From assembly GCA_900754715.1 (NCBI GenBank), contig CAAEDX010000148.1:1-9400 (forward strand): a DNA stretch of 9,400 nt, read 5' to 3'. The DNA is from Erysipelotrichaceae bacterium (lineage in GTDB: Bacteria > Bacillota_I > Bacilli_A > Erysipelotrichales > Erysipelotrichaceae). The position numbers and the translations under genes were made by a program. The first letter of the stretch is position 1; each line of letters opens with the position of its first letter. Below the pieces are notes generated by a model. That model was not told the DNA's origin and made no database searches. It was given only the letters and a program-made list of their open reading frames with translations. This document shows positions 1 through 6,400 of the stretch, piece by piece.

Positions 1-565
1 TCATCAGATCCGTATAAGGATTGAGCAGCCATAGGTCATTGCTGAAGAACACCTGATGGAACGTGGTCCAGAAGCCATTGAAGTCCGCCAGGATCCAGAT
101 CCCCAGCAGACACAAAAACAAGATGAACAGCACCGAGACTTGAAGCAAGCCGGCGCTGAGCACATCGAGGAAATGTCTGCGGCTTTGCCATACGCGCAAT
201 GCCAGCGTGAAGATGATCACGCCCAGGGCGATCCATCTGACCATCATCGCATTCTGATACAAGGCGCGCACATCGATCATATGCGCCTTTTCACGCGCGT
301 TGAACGCCTCTTGTTCCGCCCCGTTGATGCTCACTTGCACATCGATCGAATCCACCTCGCCGCGCAGATAGTCCAGCAGCGTCGTCGTCGCTTTCATCAG
401 GTCTTCCTGAGACATCCGCAGCGATTCGGCGGTGTTCAGTTCCCGATACTGTTCTTCAAAAAAAGTCACATTGAAGCAGTTCATGTCCACGCTGCTCAGC
501 AGCAGGAACACGATCAGTGAAAGGCCGAAGAGCAGTCCGCTCACTGTATCGACTGTCTTTTTCAT
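1..565 (-). CDS. TIGR01906/DUF1461 family integral membrane protein (C-terminus cut by window edge)
   Basis: Reading the minus strand from the ATG at 565 gives 188 codons with no stop before the window edge. A good ribosome site (AGGAAG, about 9 nt upstream) supports this start. There is a hydrophobic segment at residues about 8-26, a largely polar region at about 27-108, and hydrophobic segments at about 109-125 and 138-160. The polar part contains the family-like run HMIDVRALY (95-103). After the third segment comes FHQVFFSNDLWLLNPYTDL (169-187), which closely matches the signature I know from TIGR01906/DUF1461 membrane proteins of Firmicutes. These proteins usually have a further C-terminal membrane helix, which would lie outside the window. 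The molecular function of the family is not known to me. The gene starts 28 nt after the broken acetyltransferase on the same strand, so it may be the last visible member of the thrC-thrB unit or have its own promoter. Confidence 0.82.
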   Translation of the reverse strand, partial: MKKTVDTVSGLLFGLSLIVFLLLSSVDMNCFNVTFFEEQYRELNTAESLRMSQEDLMKATTTLLDYLRGEVDSIDVQVSINGAEQEAFNAREKAHMIDVRALYQNAMMVRWIALGVIIFTLALRVWQSRRHFLDVLSAGLLQVSVLFILFLCLLGIWILADFNGFWTTFHQVFFSNDLWLLNPYTDLM

Positions 566-580
566 CACATATCACTTCCT

Positions 581-596
581 GTGTATCAGTGTATCA
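581..596. repeat. Tandem 8-bp direct repeat between two minus-strand genes
   Basis: GTGTATCA occurs twice in immediate succession (581-588 and 589-596); on the minus strand it reads TGATACAC twice. The stop codon of the broken acetyltransferase (596-594) lies inside it, and the ribosome site of the DUF1461 gene follows directly. It may be a small slippage duplication. No function can be assigned. Confidence 0.5.
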
Positions 597-1017
597 CAGC
601 GTCAAAGCGATGAAAAGGGCGGGCGAGACCATATGATGCTCGCGTTCGCTGTGTTCATCCTGCTCCTCATTCACGATGCGAAAGCCCATGCGCGCGTAAA
701 AACGGAAGGCTCGCTCATTTTTCTCATATGCCTTCAGCCAGCGCTGTCCTCAATACGCATGACATGTGTAAGCAGCTGCGCGCCGATGCCCTTGCACTTT
801 CTGACTCAGCCACGAACAAGCCGGCGATATATGCGCCATGCAGCCCGATAAAACCATCGATGTCTCCCTCTTCATGCACATAGATCTCGGCCTGCGCCAG
901 CTGCGTCTTCACCATCTCCAGCTTCCGCACCAGTAAGCAGGAATGAAACGATGCACGTCCAGGTTGCCCTGCAGCCAGATCTGCGCTGCTTTTCAAAGCC
1001 ATGCGCCGTATCGTCAT
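594..1017 (-). pseudogene. Frameshifted GNAT-family N-acetyltransferase (YjaB-like)
   Basis: The acetyltransferase can only be read by moving between frames on the minus strand. Segment 1 (from 1017) gives MTIRRMALK. Segment 2 (980-924) gives IWLQGNLDVHRFIPAYW. Segment 3 (924 to about 800) gives KLEMVKTQLAQAEIYVHEE and then GDIDGFIGLHGAYIAGLFV. Segment 4 (799 to about 741) gives KGIGAQLLTHVMRIE, the GNAT acetyl-CoA loop (motif A). Segment 5 (740-594) gives WLKAYEKNERAFRFYARMGF and runs to a TGA at 596-594. The order matches single-domain GNAT enzymes of the YjaB type: N-terminal IW...HRFIP, beta-4 LFV, Q/RxxGxG/A loop, then the N-x-x-A-x-x-F-Y motif. Four frame changes are needed, and the N-terminus also seems a few residues short. 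The neighbouring genes are intact, so decay is likelier than sequencing error. The ATG lies 1 nt after the stop of the HTH-ACT gene, so it was probably translated with the thr operon. The acetylated substrate is unknown. Confidence 0.85.
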
Positions 1018-1018
1018 C

Positions 1019-1453
1019 TCACTCCACCGCGATCAGCTGCACGTTTGCCAGTCCCTTGACCTTCTTGAGCAGCCGCAGCAGCTCATCCAGACCGACCTGC
1101 ATCTCACTGATATCAAACGAAAGCACGACGCTGGCCCAGTCATGGATCGGAATGGTCTGACTGATGGTCAAGATATTGGCATTGACCTCAGACATGCAGT
1201 TGAGCGTCTCGCTGAGGATGCCTTTCTTATGATGCAGCATCATCGAGATGACTGCCTTGCGCTGTTCTTTTCCTTGTACGGCCGGGAAGACATAATCTTT
1301 ATATTTGTAATACGTGCCCCGGGAGATGCCGACGCGCTTCACAGCCTCGCTCACCTGGCGGACCGTGCCGTTTTCCAGCATCTGCCGCGCCTCGATGACT
1401 TTGTCCATCACATCCGGCAAGATCGTGGAATCGACAATATAGTATTTACTCAT
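1019..1453 (-). CDS. UPF0735 / PheB-like ACT domain protein with N-terminal helix-turn-helix
   Basis: The product has 145 residues starting MSKYYIVDSTILPDVM. The N-terminal third (about 20-55) contains VSEAVKRVGISRGTYYKYKD, a helix-turn-helix-like segment typical of UPF0735 proteins. From about residue 67 to the end there is one ACT domain (VISMMLHHKKGILSETLNCM, then VLSFDI and GLANVQLIAVE). ACT domains usually bind amino acids. The ATG at 1453 overlaps the thrB stop (ATGAGTAA); GGAG lies 4 nt upstream and AAAGGAGG 14 nt upstream. An upstream GTG at 1468 sits inside that second site and is unlikely to be the start. Relatives are often called PheB or 'chorismate mutase-like', but no chorismate mutase motif is evident here. 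Its place after thrB suggests an amino-acid-sensing role in threonine synthesis, possibly transcriptional. The family name is secure; the regulatory role is inference. Confidence 0.88.
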   Translation of the reverse strand: MSKYYIVDSTILPDVMDKVIEARQMLENGTVRQVSEAVKRVGISRGTYYKYKDYVFPAVQGKEQRKAVISMMLHHKKGILSETLNCMSEVNANILTISQTIPIHDWASVVLSFDISEMQVGLDELLRLLKKVKGLANVQLIAVE

Positions 1454-2327
1454 GGGTCTCCACGGCACCTCCTTTGACAGCGGCCTTCAGCTCCAGCACT
1501 TGCCAGCGCGGATAGCTCTGGCTCAGCGCCTCACAGATGCCGGCACCGGTCTGTGCCGTACAGATGGCCAGCATGGTCGAGCCGCTGCCGCTGATGACGA
1601 AAGCCAGCGCGCCCAGATCCATGCACTGCCGTTTCACGGCATCAAACTCAGCGATGAGGCGGCTGCGGTAAGGCTCCTGCATACGATCGACACAGGCATG
1701 GCGCACCATCTCTTCATCGCCGCTTTCCAGCGCCTTGCCTAAGGTGGCACAGCGGCCCATCTGATAGATGGCATCCGCATAGCTCATGTCTGCCGGCAAG
1801 ATGCGGCGGGCATCTTCGGTGCGCACTTCATAATCCGGGATGATCGTCACGAAACGAAACTTTTCATGCACCGCAAACTGAGCGGTATACGGTGTCCCGT
1901 TGTCCATGAACGAGGCGCACAAGCTGCCATACAGCGCCGGCGCCACATTGTCCGGATGATGCTCAAGCAGCGTGGCCAGCCGCAGCAGTTCCTGCAGCGT
2001 AAACTGCTTCTGGCTGTAAGCCGCGGCCGCCAGCACGCCGGCCACGATGCACGATGCGCTGCTTCCCAGCCCTCTGGCTACCGGGATCGGCGTATCGATG
2101 TGGATCTGCACGACAGGCACTGCCACGCCCAGCGCTTCCAGCGTGCGGACAAACGCGTGATAGACAAGATTATCTTTATTGCGATATGCTTCCGGGCAGC
2201 CGCTGACCTGAAACTGCGGCCCGTCAAAACGGAATGTAAACGTGCCCAGCCAGTCCAGGGCCAGCCCCATGCAGTCAAAGCCGACACCAAGGTTGGCGCT
2301 CGTCGCCGGTACATTGACCCGGATCAT
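1446..2327 (-). CDS. thrB: Homoserine kinase
   Basis: This 293-residue cytosolic enzyme of the GHMP kinase superfamily phosphorylates L-homoserine with ATP to O-phospho-L-homoserine, the substrate of the thrC product encoded just upstream. The N-terminus VPATSANLGVGFDCMGLAL (6-24) is the usual ThrB opening. The GHMP ATP-binding loop is PVARGLGSSAS (82-92), followed by EHHPDNVAPALYG (122-134). The C-terminal glycine motif reads VISGSGST (244-251), where most family members have GSGPT or GAGPT. The length matches the usual 300 or so residues. The ATG overlaps the thrC stop by four bases (ATGA), and the gene's own stop overlaps the start of the HTH-ACT gene, so translation is probably coupled through all three. 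Confidence 0.96.
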   Translation of the reverse strand: MIRVNVPATSANLGVGFDCMGLALDWLGTFTFRFDGPQFQVSGCPEAYRNKDNLVYHAFVRTLEALGVAVPVVQIHIDTPIPVARGLGSSASCIVAGVLAAAAYSQKQFTLQELLRLATLLEHHPDNVAPALYGSLCASFMDNGTPYTAQFAVHEKFRFVTIIPDYEVRTEDARRILPADMSYADAIYQMGRCATLGKALESGDEEMVRHACVDRMQEPYRSRLIAEFDAVKRQCMDLGALAFVISGSGSTMLAICTAQTGAGICEALSQSYPRWQVLELKAAVKGGAVETHE

Positions 2328-3814
2328 TTCAGGATCTCCCGGGCGCCTTTGATGACATAGGCGTCCATTTCTTCGCAGCTGATCACATCGCTGAAACGCT
2401 CCGGCATATCCTTGAGCGCATACAGGTTGGCCGGAACCGGCTGGCCGCTGAGCTCCTCCAGCCTGCGCATGCAGGCAAAGTCATCAAGGCCCGCTTCCTC
2501 TTCCTGCAATGCCTTGAGCACATCGCGCGTAAATTTATAAGGTGACGCGGTAGACAGCAGCACCGTCACTTTATCATCAAGACGTTCCTTGAGCTGTTCC
2601 AGCACATGCGCGCCGACCGCGGTATGGGGATCCATCACATAGCCGCAGCGCGCATACACCTCATGGATCTGCGCGCTGGTCTGCGCATTGCCGCAGGAGG
2701 CGCTCATGAAGATCTCCGCGATCTTCGCTTTGGTCTCCGCATCCACTTCATAACGGCCCGTGCTGGACAGCTCTTCCATCCAGCCAGACACTTTCGCGCT
2801 GTCTTTGCCGCTGAGATAATACAGCATGCGCTCCAAGTTGGAAGAGATCAGGATATCCATGCTTGGCGAGATCGTCTGATGGAACGGACGATTGCGGTCA
2901 TAGACACCGGTGTTCAAAAAATCCTCGAGCACATTGTTCTCATTGGCCGCGACGATCAGCTTATGCACCGGCAGGCCCATGAGCTTCGCGTAGTAACCAG
3001 CGAGCACATTGCCGAAGTTTCCGGTCGGCACGCAGAAATTCACTTCATCGCCCATCTTGATCTTGCCGGCGGCAAGCAGCTGGCGATATGCCGCGAAATA
3101 ATAGACGATCTGCGGCACGAGCCGGCCGATGTTGATGGAATTGGCGCTGGAGAGCACGATGTGATCCTTCCCCAGTTCCGCCTTGGCCTGTGCGCTGTGG
3201 AACAGCCGCTTCACCGCTGACTGCGCATCGTCAAAGTTGCCCTTGATCGCGCATACCCGCACGTTATCCCCAGGCTGTGTCACCATCTGCAGACGCTGGA
3301 TCGCGCTGACTTTGTCATATGGATAAAAGACCGTGATGCCGATATGCTCAGCGTCCTGAAAGCCGCTGAGCGCCGCCTTGCCGGTATCTCCGCTGGTCGC
3401 GGTCACGATCATGACCTTCTCTTCGCGCCCTTTCAGCGCTGCGGACATAAACTGCGGAAGCATGCACAGCGCCACATCCTTGAAGGCGCTGGTCGGCCCG
3501 TGGAACAGCTCCAGCACCGGCAGATCGCCCGCCATGACCAGCGGCGTGATCTGCGCGCTGTCAAATTTGCCGTCATAAGCGCGGTCCACACAGCGTCTCA
3601 GCTCCGCATCGCTGTAATCCCACAGCACTTCGGCAAACAGCCGCTTTGCCATTTCCTTATAATCCAGCTTCAGAAAGGCCGCCAGATCCAAGCGGACATC
3701 TTCCAGCCCGTCCCAGACATAAAGGCCGCCGTCATCGGCGATGCCGCGCAGGACCGCCTCTTTCGGCGTCAGCTTCCCGCTCCCCCTCGTGCTGTGATAG
3801 TATCTGTTTTCCAT
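2324..3814 (-). CDS. thrC: Threonine synthase (PLP-dependent)
   Basis: The enzyme converts O-phospho-L-homoserine to L-threonine and phosphate, the last step of the pathway, in the cytosol. The N-terminus MENRYYHSTRGSGKLTPKEA and the following ADDGGLYV are typical of ThrC. The PLP lysine is in FHGPTSAFKDVAL (about K112). TSGDTGKAA (about 140-148) and PTGNFGNVLAGYYAKLMGLP form the cofactor-phosphate and glycine-rich regions, and SANSINIGRL is another family block. At 496 residues it is the long form, closer to yeast and actinobacterial ThrC than to the short Bacillus type. An in-frame ATG 14 codons upstream exists (3856), but AAGGAGA lies 6 nt before the 3814 ATG and family similarity begins there, so 3814 is chosen. 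It is the first gene of the leftward unit. Confidence 0.96.
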   Translation of the reverse strand: MENRYYHSTRGSGKLTPKEAVLRGIADDGGLYVWDGLEDVRLDLAAFLKLDYKEMAKRLFAEVLWDYSDAELRRCVDRAYDGKFDSAQITPLVMAGDLPVLELFHGPTSAFKDVALCMLPQFMSAALKGREEKVMIVTATSGDTGKAALSGFQDAEHIGITVFYPYDKVSAIQRLQMVTQPGDNVRVCAIKGNFDDAQSAVKRLFHSAQAKAELGKDHIVLSSANSINIGRLVPQIVYYFAAYRQLLAAGKIKMGDEVNFCVPTGNFGNVLAGYYAKLMGLPVHKLIVAANENNVLEDFLNTGVYDRNRPFHQTISPSMDILISSNLERMLYYLSGKDSAKVSGWMEELSSTGRYEVDAETKAKIAEIFMSASCGNAQTSAQIHEVYARCGYVMDPHTAVGAHVLEQLKERLDDKVTVLLSTASPYKFTRDVLKALQEEEAGLDDFACMRRLEELSGQPVPANLYALKDMPERFSDVISCEEMDAYVIKGAREILK

Positions 3815-3839
3815 CTCGATTCTCCTTCCGTTTTTGTCA

Positions 3840-3868
3840 TTGCAATTTGTTATCACCTATGATACAAT
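3840..3868 (+). promoter_or_regulatory. Predicted hom-ask-asd promoter
   Basis: TTGCAA (3840-3845) and TACAAT (3863-3868) are spaced 17 bp apart, and TG sits one base before the -10 (3860-3861), making an extended -10. Transcription would begin near 3875, giving a leader of about 63 nt before hom. That leader is too short for a T-box or a known riboswitch. It runs through both palindromes described at 3880-3915. Confidence 0.65.
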
Positions 3869-3887
3869 GTACGCAATTTAAAAACAA
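3859..3887 (-). promoter_or_regulatory. Predicted thrC-thrB promoter
   Basis: On the minus strand TTGTTT (3887-3882) and TATCAT (3864-3859) are separated by exactly 17 bp, a plausible sigma-70/SigA promoter. Transcription would begin near 3852, leaving a leader of about 38 nt before the thrC ATG. The -35 lies inside the first AAAAACA/TGTTTTT palindrome, and the -10 overlaps the -10 of the hom promoter by two bases. No start site has been mapped; this is a pattern match. Confidence 0.6.
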
Positions 3888-3915
3888 GTGTTTTTTATTC
3901 AAAAACACCGTTTTT
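3880..3915. promoter_or_regulatory. Two tandem AT-rich palindromes, candidate operator for both thr units
   Basis: The first palindrome is AAAAACA-AG-TGTTTTT (3880-3895); the second is AAAAAC-ACC-GTTTTT (3901-3915). They begin 21 bp apart, two helical turns, so proteins bound to them would lie on the same DNA face. The inner halves also form a perfect 8-bp inverted repeat (GTGTTTTT 3888-3895 and AAAAACAC 3901-3908, 5-nt loop). The first site covers the -35 of the thrC promoter and lies just after the predicted hom start point, a good position for a repressor. The binding protein is unknown. A weak RNA hairpin in the hom leader is an alternative reading, but the stems are almost all A-U. Confidence 0.55.
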
Positions 3916-3937
3916 ATTGATGGAGGGTTAGAACGAT

Positions 3938-5047
3938 ATGAACATTGCGTTACTAGGATTTGGAACTGTTGGAAAAGGTGTCTACGAGATCATCCGCCGC
4001 AAGGCGACCAGCGATACAGCTGCGATCAATGTATCTCACATCCTGATCTATGAAGGTCACGATGAAAAGACGATGGACATCATGACATATGATTATGAAG
4101 ACATCCTCAGGGATCCTGACTGCACGACCGTCGTTGAGGTGATCGGCGGGATCGAACCGGCGCACACCTATATCCTGAAGGCGCTGCGCAGCGGCCGCAA
4201 CGTCGTGACGGCGAACAAGGCCGTCGTGGCGGCACACCTGCAGGAGTTCATCGAAACAGCGCGCGAACACCAGGTGCAGTTTCGCTTTGAGGCGAGCTGC
4301 GGCGGCGGCATCCCTTGGATCCACGGCCTGATGCAGGCCAAGCGCATCGATCCGATCTCGCGCATCAGCGGCATCTTCAATGGAACGAGCAATTATATCC
4401 TGGATCAGATGATGAAGAAAGACCTGGATTTTGATGTCACGCTGAAAGCGGCGCAGGAAGCCGGCTATGCCGAAGCCGACCCCAGCGCCGACATTGACGG
4501 CATCGATACGGCCAACAAAGCAGTCATCTCTGCCTCGCTCGCCTTTGAGACATACTGCTGCCGTGACTTTCCGATGAGCGGCATCCGCAATCTGAAAAAA
4601 AGTGACCTTGACTGGTTCAGACAGCGAGGTCAGAGCATCCGCCTGATGATGCTTGCGGTGGCGCAGGAAGGAAGATACTGCTGCGTGGTCGAGCCGATGG
4701 CGCTGGATGCGCATTCTCTTGAGGCCAATGTGCCGGACAACTTCAATCTGACCACGCTCTTCGGTGATACGATCGGTGAGCTGAAATTTTACGGCCAGGG
4801 CGCTGGCAGCCTGCCTACCGGCAATGCCATCGTCAGCGATCTGATTGCCATCGCGCGCAGCGAACCTTTCGAAGTGCCGCAGATGAGCGAAAAGACCTTT
4901 GACTCCGCCCTGCTTGCCGGCGATTATGTGCTGCGCGCGCACGGCGAGATCGGTGAGTTCAGGAACATGGATCCGGTACAGATGCATGAGCAGTACCGTC
5001 TGACGCTGCAAGAGGATCCCGACGCATTCCTCGTCCGGCTTGCGTAA
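3938..5047 (+). CDS. hom: Homoserine dehydrogenase, short form without ACT domain
   Basis: The enzyme reduces L-aspartate 4-semialdehyde to L-homoserine with NAD(P)H, at the branch towards threonine and methionine. The 369-residue product opens with the dinucleotide-binding loop GFGTVGKGV (7-15). TANKAVVAAH (91-100) follows, then GIFNGTSNYIL (145-155). GYAEADPSADIDGID (176-190) with K194 supplies the conserved D-x3-K pair of the active site. The sequence ends near the catalytic-domain motif GQGAGSLPTGNAIVSDLIAI and lacks the C-terminal ACT domain found in the usual 400-430-residue bacterial form, so direct threonine feedback through that domain is not expected. GGAGGG lies 10 nt before the ATG. 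It is the first gene of the rightward unit. Confidence 0.95.
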   Translation: MNIALLGFGTVGKGVYEIIRRKATSDTAAINVSHILIYEGHDEKTMDIMTYDYEDILRDPDCTTVVEVIGGIEPAHTYILKALRSGRNVVTANKAVVAAHLQEFIETAREHQVQFRFEASCGGGIPWIHGLMQAKRIDPISRISGIFNGTSNYILDQMMKKDLDFDVTLKAAQEAGYAEADPSADIDGIDTANKAVISASLAFETYCCRDFPMSGIRNLKKSDLDWFRQRGQSIRLMMLAVAQEGRYCCVVEPMALDAHSLEANVPDNFNLTTLFGDTIGELKFYGQGAGSLPTGNAIVSDLIAIARSEPFEVPQMSEKTFDSALLAGDYVLRAHGEIGEFRNMDPVQMHEQYRLTLQEDPDAFLVRLA

Positions 5048-5059
5048 GCGAGGCCGCGC

Positions 5060-6400
5060 ATGATCAAGATCACCAAATTCGGCGGATCTTCGGTGGCAAA
5101 TGCCACACAGTTCCGCAAAGTCAAGCATATCATAGAAAGCGATCCGTCCCGCCGCTTCGTTGTCGTCAGCGCGGTCGGGCGCGCGTCCAAGACCGACAAC
5201 AAAGTGACCGATCTGCTTTATCTGTGCCATGCGCATATGGAATATCACGTCGACTGCTCCCCGGTATTCGAGATGATCCGGGAACGTTATGTCAAGATCC
5301 GCGATGAGCTGGGGCTGCGCTGCCCGATCGAGCGGGAGCTGGATGCCATCTGGAATCAGATGAAGACCTCCATCACCCTCGATGAGCTCGTCAGCCGCGG
5401 TGAATACCTGACCGCACGGCTGATGGCGGAATACCTGGGCTATGCGTTCGTCGATGCCAAAGATGTCATCCGTTTCCGTTATGACGGAAGCTTTGACTTT
5501 GATTTCTGCGAAAAGAGCCTGCAGCGGCTGGCGCGCAACAACCAGCCCTTTGTCATCCCGGGCTTTTACGGCAGCACGCCGGACGGCAAGATCCGCATCA
5601 TGACCAGGGGCGGAAGCGATGTCACCGGCAGCATCCTCGCCAAATGCCTGCATGCGGACATGTATGAAAACTGGACCGATGTCTCCGGCTTCCTGATGGC
5701 TGATCCGCGCATCGTACGCAATCCCAAGCGCATCCGCACGATCACTTACAGCGAGCTGCGCGAGCTCTCTTACATGGGCGCCAGCGTCCTGCATGAGGAG
5801 GCCATCTTCCCAGTGCGGGAAGCAAATATCCCGATCAACATCCTGAACACCAATCAGCCGGACTCTCCGGGCACGATCATCGTGAATGAACTGGACGTTG
5901 AGGATGCCGACAACGACATCATCACGGGCATTGCCGGCAAAAAAGATTTCACGGCCATCGCGCTTTACAAGAACCATATGTCCGATGAGGTCGGTATCGT
6001 GCGCAAGACACTGTCTGTATTTGAACGCTATCGGGTCTCCATCGAGCATATCCCCAGCGGCATTGACACATTCAGCATCGTCGTCGCCAGCCGCGATGTC
6101 AAAGACATCATCTATGACATCGTCAATGATATCCGCCGAGAAGTGGAGCCTGACAGCATCCGCGTCATCGATGAGATCGCCCTGATCTCCACCGTGGGCC
6201 GCAACATGAGCTCGCGGCCAGGCATCAGCGGCAGGCTGTTCGCGGCGCTGGGCAACAGCGGCATCAATATCCGCATGATCGCGCAGGGCAGCGATGAGAT
6301 CAACATCATCGTCGGTGTGGAAAACAAAGACTTTGAAAAGACGATCTCCGTGATCTATGAAGGTTTCGTCGGAAAGGAGAACAAAAGTGAAACAGTATAA
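5060..6400 (+). CDS. Aspartate kinase (monofunctional, two C-terminal ACT domains)
   Basis: Aspartate kinase phosphorylates L-aspartate to 4-phospho-L-aspartate, the committed step for threonine, methionine and lysine. The 446-residue protein begins with KFGGSSVA (6-13). It carries TLDELVSRGEYLTARLMAEY (107-125), FVIPGFYGSTPDG (164-176) and TRGGSDVTGSILA (182-194) of the amino-acid kinase fold. Residues about 298-365 and 372-440 form the paired ACT region (VGIVRKTLSVFERYRVSIEH, then SRPGISGRLFAALGNSGINI), the usual site of lysine or threonine feedback. The length resembles the long aspartokinase of Bacillus subtilis (YclM) rather than the 400-residue alpha/beta type. It starts 12 nt after hom behind a weak GAGG site. 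The allosteric ligand cannot be told from the sequence; the link to hom and thrBC suggests threonine. Confidence 0.95.
   Translation: MIKITKFGGSSVANATQFRKVKHIIESDPSRRFVVVSAVGRASKTDNKVTDLLYLCHAHMEYHVDCSPVFEMIRERYVKIRDELGLRCPIERELDAIWNQMKTSITLDELVSRGEYLTARLMAEYLGYAFVDAKDVIRFRYDGSFDFDFCEKSLQRLARNNQPFVIPGFYGSTPDGKIRIMTRGGSDVTGSILAKCLHADMYENWTDVSGFLMADPRIVRNPKRIRTITYSELRELSYMGASVLHEEAIFPVREANIPINILNTNQPDSPGTIIVNELDVEDADNDIITGIAGKKDFTAIALYKNHMSDEVGIVRKTLSVFERYRVSIEHIPSGIDTFSIVVASRDVKDIIYDIVNDIRREVEPDSIRVIDEIALISTVGRNMSSRPGISGRLFAALGNSGINIRMIAQGSDEINIIVGVENKDFEKTISVIYEGFVGKENKSETV

Noticed and set aside
56..520. A 154-codon plus-strand frame at the left end
   Set aside because: The minus strand carries a membrane protein with a family signature and a ribosome site in the same DNA; the plus-strand product has no recognisable features.
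2606..3220. A 204-codon plus-strand frame inside thrC
   Set aside because: It is an antisense shadow of the threonine synthase gene with biased His/Arg composition.
3875..3937. A T-box, threonine attenuator or riboswitch in the hom leader
   Set aside because: The leader is about 63 nt, too short for a T-box or known riboswitch. It has no leader peptide with threonine codons, and its hairpins are nearly all A-U without a terminator-like GC stem.
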